A stretch of 64,000 nucleotides of DNA from Apium graveolens (lineage: Eukaryota > Streptophyta > Magnoliopsida > Apiales > Apiaceae). The DNA lies in NCBI RefSeq assembly GCF_009905375.1, contig NC_133647.1, positions 82,781,742-82,845,741 of the forward strand, written 5' to 3'. The first letter of the stretch is position 1; every line of letters starts with the position of its first letter. A program made the translations under genes and the position numbers. The notes beneath the pieces are model-generated. The model ran no database searches. It had not been told where the DNA came from and saw nothing but the letters and a program-made list of their open reading frames with translations. This document shows, in pieces, positions 11,201 to 24,098 of this stretch.

Positions 11201-11867
11201 ATGAGGAACCAAAGCAGAAATTAGGAAAAGGATATAAGAAGCAGAGAACCAAAAGGAAGCTAGTATTTGAAGAAGAAAAAGAAAAAACCATAGCCAACTC
11301 AGTTTACTATCACAAATCAACCATGTCCATAATGGAGCAAGCTGAAATCAAGGTCCATCCTGATGTAAACTTTCATGGTGAGCCAATCATTCCCAAGGAT
11401 GAACCAATGGACTGGGAAAGCCTACCTATTCCTGAGCTGAACATCCCAATACCAGCCACCTCAAAGAGAAGAAAGAATATACCAAGAAAGTCAGTCAAGT
11501 CTATCCCATTCCAATCCAAAACCTTATCTAAAGCCAATCCTACAGTCAACAAAGGAGATCAACTCTTTATTTATGTCATAAAGGAAGCTGGAGAGACCCA
11601 AGTGCACTACCAAGAATCTTAACTATTTCTTACACTGGAAGTAGAGTGCACTTGAGACCATACTGGTTGATGGAGTTCAAGGATGAAAGAAATACCAGAA
11701 GATTTTGCAGACTAGAGGACCAGCTAAAAATATCAAGCAATGAAACTCTCAAGAAAATGCAGGAGATGCTGCATCTATCTAATGAAGATGAATCTGATAT
11801 CTACAGACAACTTCAACTCCAGATAGAAGAAAATAATGAGAAGTTGGGAAAGAAGAGTAGACATTAG
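8242..11867 (+). pseudogene. Element A: large post-pol (env-position) ORF, decayed
   Basis: It begins at an ATG in strong plant context (8242) and stays mostly in that frame to about 11622, interrupted by stops near 8848, 8980 and 9238, a frame disruption near 9460 and further stops at 10107 and 11031. The last segment, 11646-11867, is in another frame. The N-terminus has a region (FEDYHKMMDFIRNCKL) like the start of ORFs found after pol in some plant copia elements. The middle is rich in S, T, Q and K. 10219-10480 looks like a coiled coil, with a K/E/P-rich repeat (EKPATK) near 11120-11200. The C-terminal part (RPYWLMEFKDERNTRRF, FCRLEDQL) is compact. Compared with element C it seems to lack the central FWT-containing domain. 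The function is unknown; equivalents are sometimes called env-like from position only. Confidence 0.65.
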
Positions 11868-12532
11868 CAACTTGTAGATTATGTTCAAATTCCCAGAGTT
11901 CAAATCTGGAACCCTCAACGGGAAACTAGAAACTTGTTGATTATGACTCAGATTCATCTGACGAGTCTAACAAAGATGGGGATTTGCGAACTCCCAATAC
12001 ACCTCATGTGATACAAGGGATGGCTAAGGTGATTTCCTTTCAGGTATAGGTTAATTCTAGAGCAATGAGAGGAGTGATACACTTGTGAGGATTAGTGTAA
12101 ACATGAGTAGAGAGAACAGTGAAACACTTATGAGGTACACAAAATAGAATCACACACTCACAGTGAGGAAGAAAGAGAAACACTATATCCTATTACCTAT
12201 TCCTAAACATGGTTTGTAATGTTCAATCTTTCGGTCAATAATTTCTAGGGATCCAACTTGATACTTCACCTCAAATCTATTTATGATTGGAACCTAACTC
12301 TTAGGGACCTAACTTTTACAGATTGGAATCAAATAGTTGGGGCCTAACAATTATGATCTAACAGTTGGGCGGTATAAGGATGTTGGGAAGGTTAATTAAC
12401 GGGATGATCAACGGTGAAGCCATTTTTGCAGCATTTAAAGGAACATGATTGATCAGACTATGACTTGTTATTTCTTTTTCAACCAAGTGAAATATGAAAA
12501 CTCCTTCAGACGATAGCATTCATTCCTTCTCT
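11868..12532. other. Element A 3' spacer, no gene seen
   Basis: This is non-coding sequence downstream of the post-pol ORF, with several short direct repeats and no conserved coding block. Confidence 0.5.
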
Positions 12533-12907
12533 AAGGGGGAGAAATAGAAATATATTCATTCTCAAAGGGAAGAAGTGTTACATAAAAGTCTGTTTAATAG
12601 TTTGGAGGATTCCTCAACTAAAGGGGAGAAATAGCATGGAAGGTAGGGAAAATGGTAAAGCATATGACCACACAACACCATTGTTGTTTGTAACTACGGA
12701 TCCTATTGTATGGGAGATGTGGTAAACACGTAGTTGATTTCCAAGTTATGAGAAGAAGTGGTTTGGTTCATCATTGTTCTTCATAAGGGGAGAAGCTGTT
12801 TTTTAAAAGGGGAGTGCCATTAGTTTTTATATGCAGATCCTATTATACGGGAGAGGTGGTAAACGAAGGTGATCTCCTTTAAGCAGTTGACTCTCATGGG
12901 GGAGAAG
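12533..12907 (+). repeat. Series of polypurine tracts in element A
   Basis: Purine tracts similar to the true PPT occur at 12533 (AAGGGGGAGAAAT), 12564 (AAAGGGAAGAAG), 12620 (AAAGGGGAGAAAT), 12785 (AAGGGGAGAAG), 12805 (AAAAGGGGAG) and 12897 (TGGGGGAGAAG). A 45-bp imperfect direct repeat with GATCCTATT and GGTAAAC blocks sits at about 12707 and 12834. Multiple PPT copies upstream of the 3' LTR are known from Sireviruses. Confidence 0.75.
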
Positions 12908-13214
12908 CAAGAGAGATATGTGCTTCTCAATAAAAAATATGGTTGTACAAGAGAAGCTACTGATGATTACTTTAACACTGAGAAGTGTTATCTGGCAGAG
13001 ATATGAAGAACCAAGGGAATGAAGATGAAACTACTTGAAGATCAGTTCAGTGTTAGAGGAACAAGCATTTCATTTCAGTTACTTAAGAAATCTGGAAATA
13101 CAGAATATGATCCAGAAAACCAGTAGCATTATTTGCAAGTCCTGGTAATTTACTTTTTCTAGTTGTTAGTTGAGTTATCCTCTCTATTTAATTTGTTTGT
13201 TAAGTTTAACAATC

Positions 13215-13228
13215 AAATAGGGGGAGAT
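13215..13228 (+). promoter_or_regulatory. Polypurine tract of element A
   Basis: AAATAGGGGGAGAT lies immediately before the TG of the LTR at 13229; this is the plus-strand primer position. Confidence 0.8.
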
Positions 13229-15129
13229 TGTTGGTGAGACTGCGTAGCTGTATAAACAGTATATGTGATAACTTAACACTAGATCAACACTAGAACATGA
13301 CAGATAAATAACACTACACCTACACAAGAAATCAACAAGAAATGAAGGAAAGGCAAATATAGAGAATCAAAATATTAAACATAGGCTTGAAGTCTGTTTA
13401 TAGGTCACTGAAAGAAGTTCATTAATATGTTCATGCCTCACTGAAGAATAACGGTTAAATACTTTCAGGGTTTCATAAGTGTTAAATATTCAGTATATAA
13501 GTGTCACCAGAAGATTTCAGTGTATTAGCATTGATTGAAGATAGATAGTGTACAAAGTATAGGAGTCTGAAGAATTGAGTACAAGGTATAGATAGAGGTT
13601 AAAATAGACAATTGCAGTCTTAAAGTTATACTCACTGAAGGGTGTTCATTTATATGTTCAAACATCACTGAAGAACATTAAATGAAGTATTCAAGATTGT
13701 AGCAATAATGAAGATATTGTCTAAGTACCAGAAAAGATTCCAGTGAAAGTACATTTATTTATTAACATTCAGTGTTCGAAGCGATAAAGTTGTTGCAAGA
13801 TTAACAATGTAATCAAGGCCATAATACGAAGACCTGAATCAGAGTTAGTCGTGTGTGAACCATACTAGTTGCACTAGGCGTCAATAGCTCGTTAAAGGAA
13901 TCTAAGTTTTATTTATAGAAGAGTTGTTAAGTTGAAGAACATACTTGGATTGAATGTTTATCTGTTTAGGTACGAGAAGAGGTGTACATGGTATACAGTT
14001 AAACAGCTCGAGGAATTGGCAAAATTCCAGTTTAATTATTAACTTAAATGATTTATTCAATGAACTTTAATTTAGTTTATTTAATAAACTTAAACTAATT
14101 TATTTCATAAACTTTAAATAAGTTTATTTTATAAATCTAAATTACTTTATTTATATAAATTATATGTAAGATTATTTTATAAAATAATCAAGTTATAATT
14201 AAACTTAAATTAGAAGATCAAGTAATAATTTGATTTTCTAAATAAAAAGGAACACCGGGCTAAGTACTAGTACTAGGTCAAACTGGTGTCGCAAGTTAAA
14301 TAAAATAAAACGGAAAGAAAAATGGAGTCATGTACTACTATGTTAGTAGTTGTCGCAACTTGAAAAGAAAGAAAAAAAGTTAAGTACTTGTACTAACTAA
14401 CTATTGGCGCAAGTAAAACAATGGCTTCAACTTCCTTCTAGTCACCAGTTAAAGGTTGAAGGAATATTTCTAAGTACAAACTACTCTCCTGTATGCGCAA
14501 GCTAGAGCTGGAAGAATTATTTCTAAGTACAAAAGCTTCCCTTTGGTCTCTAGTGACTCTCAAGCAACTACTTTATTAGAAACATAAAATAATTTCTAAG
14601 GCTCACAATCAGCCACGTAATTAATTTATGTAGAAAGTCTACACTTGAAGCAATTGCAGTTCAGTTGTTCTGTTCATCTTCTCTCCCACAAGAGCTGAAG
14701 ATTTGAAGCAAAGAGAGACATAGGAGATACACACTCAAAGTTATATCCGTTAATCTTCTCACGGGAGTAATTTTATAATGCTCGATTTAACTCTTGTATA
14801 TTCATAGGGGCTATTATAAACGTTACCCGGTAATTAAATTCTTAGACAAAAAAAATTAGATCATTGTATAGAATTTAATTTGTATATATTTGTAAAAGCA
14901 AGAACATTGTTGTTCTTGGTTTGTAGCCGGTTAATTTATTTACCGGAGTGTAGCAAACCCTCGCGGATTTATATATGAATATATATTTCCCAGAATATCT
15001 TGTGTTCCTCATTTTATTGTCCTAAATACTATTCACTCAAGAACACGGAACCACTAACCGGACGCTAAATTATATATCCGCAAAAGATTTAATTTTTTTT
15101 AATTTAGTGAGTTTCATATTCAACCCCCC
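13229..15129 (+). repeat. 3' LTR of copia element A, interrupted near its end
   Basis: It starts TGTTGGTGAGACTGCG after a PPT. It matches the LTR at 48425-50268 along its length, including the CACTGAAG words (13420-13680), the TTTATTTTATAAA block (14050-14220), the ACGGGAGTAATTTTATAATG region (14761) and a final C-run. It stops in that C-run at 15129; the sister LTR continues about 25 bp further to ACCTAACA. Element C is therefore inserted in the C-run. A TATATAAG at 13494 is a candidate LTR promoter. Confidence 0.85.
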
Positions 15130-16603
15130 TGTTAGATAATAAATTACACAAAGAGGGGGGGGTGAATGTGTTTTTATATTTTTCTGCTTTTCTTGAAATG
15201 TTTATGGCTGTGAACAAAGTAAATCAAATCTTGTAGTAAAATATGTTAAGACTGAAATTAAACATGCAACAATGAATAAAACATATCTTTCAAAACTCAC
15301 TTAATTTTATATTAAAATTATGAATATTTTGCTACAAAATTTCTATGCTCTTTGTTGATAAAGAGCTTAGCTTCTTTCTTGAGAGAATACAAGAATTTCC
15401 TGATCTAATTGTTACAACTAACAAAGGACCAGTGTTAACTTTATATGATATTTAATACTGGTTTACACAGTGTACAATAAGAGATGCTATTCACTTTAGT
15501 AAATTGTCACTTATCATTCTATTTTAGGAAAAATATATCTTCCATTTCTGTCTTAGCATATCTTTGCATACTGTGTTAACTTTGATCTTCCTTTGTCAGT
15601 TAATCTTCACCCTTGATCTTGCACACTCTTTAAGCTGCTTTTTGTAGACTTGTCAATCTAACTGGTTGGATTGTTTGTTGATTTTTAATCTTGGATATTG
15701 AACTGGTCTGCACTTTTGTACTTTGAGTTTTACCTCGAGATCTCCAGTTAGGTATATAAAGAACTTGAGATCTCTATAAGTATATCGGCTTATCGAGATC
15801 TCTCATTACTCTATAGTTGATTTGACTTGTAGAGGTCTCTGAGTTCTCTATAAGAGAATTTAGCTTGTCGAGATCTCTCCACTTCATGTCTTCACTTTGG
15901 CTTATAGACATCTCTGAGTTCTCTAGTGACTAATTGACTTTTCGATATCTCAGAGTTTTCTAGTGTTAATTGACTTGTCAAAATCTCACAGTTCTCTAGT
16001 GATAATTGACTTATCGATATCTTAGATTTCCCTAATGATATTTAATTTGTCGATAACCCTAAGTTCTCTAGTGAATTTTGACTTGTCGATATCTCTGAGT
16101 TCTCTAGTGAAATTTGACTTGTTGATAACTTAGAGTTCTCTAGTGAATTTTGACTTGTCAATAACTCTGAGTTCTCTAGTAAAGAAATGACTTTTTGATA
16201 TCTCCAATCTTCGTGTCTACAATTTGGCTTGTCGATATCTCTGAGTTCTCTAGTCACTTTCATGAGTTCTTTATAAGTCATTTTTGGAGTTCTGGAATGA
16301 CTTCTCTATAACACTAAATATGTGACTTGTAGAGATCTTGACTTGGAATATTTTTCTAAAAACAGATTTATTTAACTCCAAGCTTCTTTATAATTCTTCT
16401 GAGGCATGATCTTCTTGATCTTCTTCCAGATAGAATTCTTAGGCTTGATACTGTTTACAGAAAAAGACTCCAATATGCTTTTTGACATTTATACAGACTT
16501 AAAGTTTTACAATACAAAATGCAAACTAAGATTACAATACAACTTACTTAGGGTTGTCAATTTAACTTAGTCTTGTTATTGTACATGCATATTTTGTACA
16601 CCA
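15130..16603 (-). repeat. 3' LTR of copia element C
   Basis: Plus orientation runs TGTTAGATAATA...TTTGTACACCA. A PPT abuts the far end (16604), so on the minus strand this is the 3' LTR. The G-run near 15159 is the complement of the terminal C-run found in the other copia LTRs. The flanking ccccc at 15125-15129 would be the target duplication. The U3 part is dominated by degenerate tandem repeats (15720-16340). Confidence 0.75.
15720..16340. repeat. Degenerate tandem repeats in the C LTR (about 30-38 bp units)
   Basis: The unit combines GACTTGTCGATATCTC with TGAGTTCTCTAGTG, repeated more than ten times with drift (for example near 15955, 15992, 16067, 16106 and 16145). The repeat keeps an open minus-strand frame, 16042-16281, with a LENSxLSTSQ-type periodic peptide; that frame is a by-product of the repeat. 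Confidence 0.85.
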
Positions 16604-16617
16604 AATTCCCCCAATTT
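16604..16617 (-). promoter_or_regulatory. Polypurine tract of element C
   Basis: The minus strand reads AAATTGGGGGAATT immediately before the LTR. This orients C on the minus strand. Confidence 0.75.
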
Positions 16618-16762
16618 GCGAGAAGATTGCTTAACACAAATTCATGCCTGTTAACTAGACTAACCCCAAGATATAATGGAAACTAAGATTAATACAAAAA
16701 AAATGACACAGTTACAACTTTTATATATTATGAGATTTATAGAGTTTAAATAGTTACAAGCA

Positions 16763-19700
16763 TCAGGTAAAGATTATTTTTGCTTCAGCTTCTTTTCTAA
16801 TGAGATCTTTTAAGTAAACAAGAATTTCAAGTTCTTCTATAATAGGTGTCCCACTTAGAGCTTCTACAAGTTTGAGTCTGTCTTCCTTTGGATAACCATT
16901 TTCTAGTAAATCAATCCTAAATCTTGAGAATTTTCCAGCTTTAATGTTTAAAAACTTTCCATCCTTAGAGATTCTGCTCATTCCTTTTTCCTTGAGTTCT
17001 TCTGATCTTTTAACGAACATCTCAATCTCCTCATCATACTTCCTTATCCTTTCTTCATATTCAGCCTCATTTTTTTCTTCTTTCTTCCCTTTCAATCCAA
17101 AATTGATCCCAATGCTCCTGTAGCAGTATATTTATCTTTTAGCAAGCTTATCACTCTCTTGATTTCTGTGGGAGAGAGAGAGAGTCCATTAAAGTACACC
17201 CAAGGAATGTGAAGGACCCATCTTCGTAGTAAATTCTTACTTCCCTTAGAGACACAACCCTGACTCTAACTATTTCCTCAGCTAGTTGTTGAAAATAATC
17301 TTCATCTGAAATGCACCAATTTAAAGGTAGGAAGTCACTTTGCTTGAAACAGTTCCAGATGGCCATTTCAGTAACTTGTACTTTTTCAGCATCCTTAGCC
17401 TTCTTAGGTTTCCTCCCAACAGTTTTGTAGTGAATTTTGAGTGAAGGCTTGTCTAAAGGTAAGTTTGTAGTTTTCTTGAGATATGTTTGGTTTGAGGTGA
17501 TTGGTGTTTTTAAGAAAGTGTTTGCAGTTTGTTTGTATAGAAACTTTGGCTCAGAGGTTAGGCATGGTTTGATGATTGAGGTTGTTGGTTTTGAAAGTTG
17601 AGCTAGATTTGTTTGGATTTTTAGGGTTTGTTGTGGTTTTGAGCCACCTTATCTCTTCTTGCTTCTCCTCTCACTTTCTTTTTTCTTCTCATCCTCCTTC
17701 TTCTCTCCTTGACTTTTGTCCTTGCTGCTAGTTGCTTTAGAATCTTGACTTGGATTTGATCCAGAAGGCTTTTGTTTGTCATCCTTCTACTCATCATCAT
17801 CCTTGTCTTTTCTTTAATTGTATTGAGTATTTGGTAGCATGGTGTCAGGATTTAAGAGATATATGTCCGAGATCTTTATCATCTCAACATCCTCATGCTT
17901 CTTGTTCCTTTTGTACTTTAAATCAGAGTGCAAGGTCATGATCAACCTCATGTTTGATCTGACACAATGTTTAGGAACAAGGAGATGTCTGGCTTATTTG
18001 GTTGTTGGACAGACATAAACTACTCCTTGATTTGGATATAGATAGGCTTTTGTAAAAGCTGTTATCTGTGCTTTTTTGAGCTCTTGGAGAAGTTGAGTGT
18101 CTTCTGGAATAACTGGATTCGCTCTGTCAATCATTACATCCAGTTCAGATGCTCTTAAAGTTTGAATATTTGTGAGAGTCACCTGAAGACACCTGTCCAC
18201 ACCACCATCATTGATGTTCATGATAATCCTTTTCTCCAAAAAGTTATCAAGAAGGTCATTGAATTCCTGATCTTGATTGGGTCGTTCTGTAGCCCTTTGA
18301 CCTCTTTCTTGTCCAACATCAATTTGAGCAATTGAGCTTTGAACAACCTGAATAGGCTCTTTAGATTTTACCTTAGCATCTCTAGATTGTTGAATCCTAG
18401 CCTCAATCCCCCTAGTCTTGGTGACATGCATAAGGAGGGGAGTTGGTAACTATGGCCTTATTTGTTCAGGTAAAGAGGGCAGTGGTATGTTGAGCTTCCC
18501 CATGATGGCTCCCAAAGCAACATAATTCTGCATTTGGAGATGCTTGTGAGAGTCCACCAGGGTCTGAATATCTGATTGTTGACTTTTTACTAGAGAATTC
18601 AAGGCTTGGACTTATGCATTTAAAGAAGCATTTGAGGTCTGCAAGTCTGAGACTTGTTGTTGAAGATATTGGATTTGAAGATTTGTAGAAGTTGAGCCAG
18701 GCTGATGGAAGCTTGTAGATGTTGAGGAGGCAAAAGTTGCTTCCACAGCCTGTTTGATGCCATCCATAAGCAAGGAAGAAGGCTCATATATGCTCTGGTG
18801 AAGCTGTTCTAGTTTGACCTTTGTGTCATTTGTATTTGTGATTTGTTGTTGGACTACTTCATGAAGAACAATGAAGGATTGTTTGAGATTCTTGACCTCT
18901 TTTTCAATGGTAGTCAGATCCATCCTTGTCATTTGATCAGCAAAATGCTTAAACATGGAGGTGATCTGGACTTGAGATGGTATGATCTCATCCATTTTCT
19001 CTTTCACCAGCTTCTTTATCTTTTCTTCATGACCAGTTAGCTTGAGTTCTAGAGCTTTACCAAATAGGTGAAAAGCCCTGAGTTGAGCTTTGTAGACCTC
19101 AGTGACTGCATCATAGACATCATGTGGAGTCAAGACCTTGGCATTGCTTCCAAGAATAGTGACAAATTCATCCCTAAACCTGACCAAGACTTAATCTATC
19201 TCCAATACAATGTCCTGAGATAGTTATGCATCTACATTCCCATCTTGTTCTATTTCATTGACAATCTTCTCCTTCTGTTTTTCAACATCTTCATTGTATG
19301 TTAGCATAATGGCTTGATAGTCCTGATTGTTCATGTCTGAAGTGAGTAGATGCTGTGAGATGTTTGTTAATCCAGAAATCTGCTCAACAAGAAGATCATC
19401 CAAAAACGTAGGTTGAGAGTCAATTATTTGCAGCCATTAAGAGATAAGGTCTTGTTGTTGAGATTGTGAGGTTGAAGGTTGGTGTGAGGGATCAGAACCA
19501 CCTGTGACAAAAGTCACAATTTTACTCACAGATTGCTCTATGGTTATGACAAGTTGTTGTTCCTCACATGTAGTGGGAACCTCCAATTGAATTTGAGGGG
19601 ATTTGACTGGGTAACTGTCATGTGCACCAGTCTCAAACCCTTGTACTTCTTGCAAAGCACTGTCACATGAATGTGATAAACTTGCCTCTCCCATAGCAGG

Positions 19701-20395
19701 GTCATTGGCAATTATACTCCTAGCATCAACTACTAATGCAGTTTCTGCTAGGGTTTTAAGGGGAGTTGTTCCTACATGAGGAACCTCCAATTAAATTGGA
19801 GAGGATTTAGATAGCTCCCCCTCAGGAGTACTACCCTCAAACCTAACAGTCTGTGAAGACTGATTTACACATGAAGGTGCATTTGTAACATCCATGGGGT
19901 CTTTAGTAAAAACTGATGAATCCCCCATGGTTTTTATGGTGTCATCAAGGTCTACCCCAGCTAGTAGCCTCTCACCATCTGATTGTAGTGTCTGGGTGGT
20001 GAGAAAGGTTTCTTGAACCAAGTCACTCGATTTAGCTTGCACTTGAGAAATGGATTCAAGTGCTGTAGGAGAGGAAGAAATTTGTGAGATTAAGATTTGT
20101 TGCTCAGAATTGAGTGTTGGCAGCTCTCCCTGAATGGATGAGGGAGATTCAATTGATGTGCTCTCATAGTGTTTGCCATCCTTATTTTTCCTACCATACA
20201 CTTGAATTTCTTCAGGTGTTGGCTGTGTAGACTCTATACAGGGTGCATTGGGGTGAATGCTCTTTTCAATAAACATATTATGTTGAGAGAATGCATCTAG
20301 AGTCTGTTTAGTCCCCAGTTTTACAACTGCATCCTTTTGGGAGGATACTAAGGTGGTTTGAGTGGTAGTTTCTTTATCCTTCTTTGTCTTTCTGA
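16763..20395 (-). pseudogene. Element C: post-pol ORF, distal part
   Basis: This continues the ORF that starts near 45371, the two parts being separated by gypsy element F. In minus-strand order: a basic start (20399; KTKKDKETTTQTT), a long S/T/Q-rich region to 19437, a predicted coiled coil (19187-18612), an R/Q/D-rich block (18431-17994), and a compact C-terminal region (17366-16763) including DEDYFQQLAEEIV and a K/E-rich end with GKFLNIKAGKFSRF. In-frame stops or shifts lie near 19790, 19437, 18612 and 17994. No enzymatic motif was recognised. Together with the proximal part the original reading frame was about 4.7 kb. The function is unknown; the env-like label is positional. Confidence 0.65.
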
Positions 20396-20400
20396 CCAAA
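20396..20400. repeat. Target site duplication of element F, left (ccaaa)
   Basis: It is identical to 44316-44320 and directly flanks the TG...CA element ends. Confidence 0.9.
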
Positions 20401-21721
20401 TGTAACGTCTGGAAAATATTATGTAATTACTTTTATCAATTTATAATTATTATGTGATTTTTATGTGAATTTTGATAAATTATTTGATGATTGATATTAA
20501 TATTTGGGTGTTTATTTTTGATAAAATTAGGATATTTTAATCTTTAATTATCCAGAATAAAATATAGATAGTTTTGATATTTTTCTGGTAATTTTTGGAT
20601 TGTTATGTGATTTTATGAGAATTTATAGAATTAATAATGATTATTTTACGTAATTATAAAATTACTTTTTAGAATCAGAAATCGTTCCACTTCAACCGTT
20701 TTTGCGTTTTTACAACTCGGAACTATTCCGAAAACTACTTCCTAACCTAATATAATAATTCTGAACACTTTTCACGTTTTGACTTTTTCGATCCGGGTTA
20801 CGGTTTGACCCGTACGAGTCCCATCATGAAATTTTTGATACGCTAATCATTTTATAGATCGATAAAAATCCGTATTCTCAAAAGGCGAGATATTATTACC
20901 TTATTTTCGTATAAAGTGTTTTATAAGGAACCCTGTTTTGATAATTATTCAAATCTGGTATTAAAATTGTATCATTATATAGTTACTTAACGGCTAAGTA
21001 ATCTATTTCCGGATCCGATATGTAAATGTAATTATCGAACTATTAAATAGATAAAATATGTGATGAGTCTGTTAGCTATTTGTTACCTTCTTGTTAATTT
21101 TGGGTAATTGTTGGATACGAACCTTATTGATATAATTGATTATTGAACTATATGGCATTATTTTGTTCTTAAAATGATTTTTATTGAATAATTATTCTTA
21201 TAAATGCTAAAATTATCTCTAAAATTATTTTTGTTACTTTATAATTTTATTTATTATTTTTAGTAGTTTATAAAATTTAAAAATCAATATTTTATTGATT
21301 ATTTATCCTTTAATGATTTTCTGATTCTATTTAATTGTAAAATTAGTATTTAATTCCAAAATTCTTCAAAAATTATTCCGGGAATTTTCTGGTTTTTATC
21401 CACCCGCACATTTGTTCGCTAAATTGTAAATGCAGGTAGATCGAGCGATTCAGAAAGAGTTTCAAATTTTCATAAATTTTATTTTATTAATTTTAGTATA
21501 TTTTTAGAATTTTAAGATTATTTTATAATTATTTCGATTAATAATTACTTACAATATTATACCGTTAATGAATTGGAAACGATATAAAACGACTTTGTTG
21601 GACACGTGTTATGAGAATAAAAATCAGTTATTCAGTAATAAAAACACACGCCGCCTCACCACCACCTTGTTTCAATCTCTCTCATCTCTCAATGCTCTCT
21701 GTGTCCCTCTCTCTCGAACTC

Positions 21722-21784
<63 letters not shown>

Positions 21785-24082
21785 AATTTCTCTCGTTTAT
21801 TGTTTTCTTCTGTTTCTTCTCCTTCCTTTCCTCTAGTCCCGTTTCCATCCTCCTGGTTGCGTTCTTTCATCTAGTAAGCCGTCATTTCTCTTCTTTTTCC
21901 GGCGGAATCGCCGCCCCTTCCCCTTCTCCTTTCCTGTCGATACTCATATATATATAAATATATATGTGTGAGTATCTTTTTATGTGTGTAAGTGTTGCGT
22001 TGTGGTGTGTGTTCGGGTGTGTGTGCTGTGTTTTTATTCCGGTCCTTGCTCTGCTTTTTCCGGCCATATTCCCTGACTGTCCCTGTTGGGCGAGGTGTTA
22101 CCTTTGGCGCGTGTGGTGCGCGTGCTTCGGTGTTGGATTGAAACTGTTATTAATTAAATTTTATTTGAATTTTTCTGCAGAAATCGTATGATTGCAATTC
22201 GTGAAATAAAAAGATTGTTATGCGGGAATTACTAATTTAATCGGTGGGATTCGTGTTGGATGCCCGTTATAAACGGGAACCCACGAATTTTGCCCCCGTC
22301 GACGGTGGACTATGATGATTTTTATCTGAGTTCTACGTTTATAAATGAAATAAAATTAGTTAGTTCATGAAATAAATTTCGAAACGAAAATTACGAATTA
22401 AAATATAAAATGTGAATAAAAACATAAAAATACGGATAATAATAATTAATAATTGAATTGTACCGGTGATTGGGAATTATGAATTGTGATTGGATGTTGT
22501 CGTTTTGATTGGATTGACGTGGAATTGCTTCGACGGATAGGCCGATAAACAAAGGAGACGCTGCCCGATTTTCGGGAAATTAATTCCAAAAATACGGGAA
22601 CGTAACCTATAATTATCGGAGACGTCGAACGAAAGTATATAATTATGTTATACGAATCTAGTTATGTGTTGTAATAAAATATTTTATAATCACCCTACTA
22701 TTTTCAAACCAACGAGCATACGTACTTTCCGAAAACAAACACTGAACCGAGTTTCGAAGATGTGAACCATAATTTCTATTTGTATTTCAATAATACATAT
22801 AAATACGAATCGGGTTATGAAATCATATGGGTAGAAGTGATAGTGATACTATGATAAGCGAGGTGATTATCTGAATTAGGGTATTTCAAACCCTGTAGGT
22901 CCTAGTCGGAAGACCCGAGGAGTGACGTCAGCCTAAGAGTGATATAGTGGTTATACTTTGAGCTCAGTAAAGTTCCAATCGAAGGATCTGAGCATTGGGA
23001 TCGTAGCCAGAATATGATAGTGGTTTAACGACAAAAACAAATGTTCAGGGAAATCCAAAAGTCAACCGATAATAGTGGTTAAAGCTTATCGAGGCAAGTA
23101 TTCCCGAACTTTCTTTTAAAATAATGCAAATATTTCTTCCTTCCTATTCTAAGTTCAGAATAGTTAACTGTTTTATATTTCACTGCAATTACTCTCATTA
23201 TGCCAGTTTTTTTCATTATTGTTCCTATTTTATCGATTGCTCTCTTGAGCAAATACCCATTCTTTCGGGTTATTTGCGAACCCTGAATTGGGATGTTTTG
23301 AAATCAAAATGATTTGACATCAAAATACTCCACGGGCTGGATATTGATGTGTGGGATTAAGTGCTATTAATCCCAAGGACCGGGACATAATCGGATCCTT
23401 GAGATGGGCCGTAGAGCCTGGGTACCCGACTGGATCTATATAGGGAGATATAGATCTGCACTGTATATAGGCTAATCAGCAGGATATAGGTGCGAACTAG
23501 TGTCCAGTCTAATTTGTTATTGATCTCCACTAACGGCATTCTCTCTCGAAAAGTTTTATGATTCCAAAACCGGACAAAACCCTGATTCAGGAGATGAATC
23601 TGGGAATCGCTTATCACTTTTGGATTTATAACTAAAGGTTGGTAACGGCCAATATTTATCCGCTCAACTCTCTCATATAAATAGAATTGTTTAAAGATTT
23701 TGTTCGGAAATTTTCCTTGGATATCAGTGCTTGAAACTCAAATTATATACTTGCTAGGCATTTTTGGCTCACTCTTGCTTTGTAAATTCCTATTTCTTTC
23801 AGAAACAGATAAGGACAAAAGTGAATGACTTTGATAGACAGCAGAAGTTAGAGAAATCTCCGCTGCGAAAGGACGAAGATGTTAGAAAAATAAGACAAAG
23901 GCATTAGTGCAAAGGTATTTTAAACTTGTATTTTATTCGTTGTGAACTGTAGAAGGTTAGATTCTTGTTTCATACCATAACCTGTAAACGATCCGGACTT
24001 AAGGGGTTATTTTTTATCATTTTATTTTATGTAAAGATTGTTTAGTGACACCAAATATTGGCCCCGAATTTGGGCTGTTATA
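20401..24082 (+). repeat. Left (5') LTR of element F
   Basis: The LTR is 3,682 bp. It aligns with the right LTR along its whole length; sample stretches differ by roughly 3-10% by eye, plus small indels near 21340. The end reads TGTTATA where the right LTR has TGTTACA, a likely transition at the terminal CA. A CT microsatellite lies at 21724-21780. No coding domain is evident; short open frames here are low complexity. Confidence 0.9.
21724..21780. repeat. (CT)n microsatellite
   Basis: There is an uninterrupted run of about 28 CT units. The right LTR has only a short CT run at the matching place (about 41940-41952), so it expanded or contracted after insertion. Confidence 0.95.
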
Positions 24083-24084
24083 AG

Positions 24085-24098
24085 TGGGTATCAGAGCT
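24085..24098 (+). promoter_or_regulatory. Primer binding site of element F
   Basis: TGGGTATCAGAGCT starts two bases after the LTR end. It resembles the initiator-Met-tRNA primer site with one inserted G. Confidence 0.75.

Noticed and set aside
16042..16281. Periodic peptide with LENS..LSTSQ repeats as a gene
   Set aside because: It is a by-product of the LTR tandem repeat, with no conserved domain.
15720..16340. Regularly spaced repeats as a CRISPR array
   Set aside because: Repeats are degenerate, spacers are not unique, and the stretch is the U3 of a plant copia LTR.
21568..21874. Leu/Ser-rich frames over the CT microsatellite
   Set aside because: Low-complexity translation of a dinucleotide repeat.
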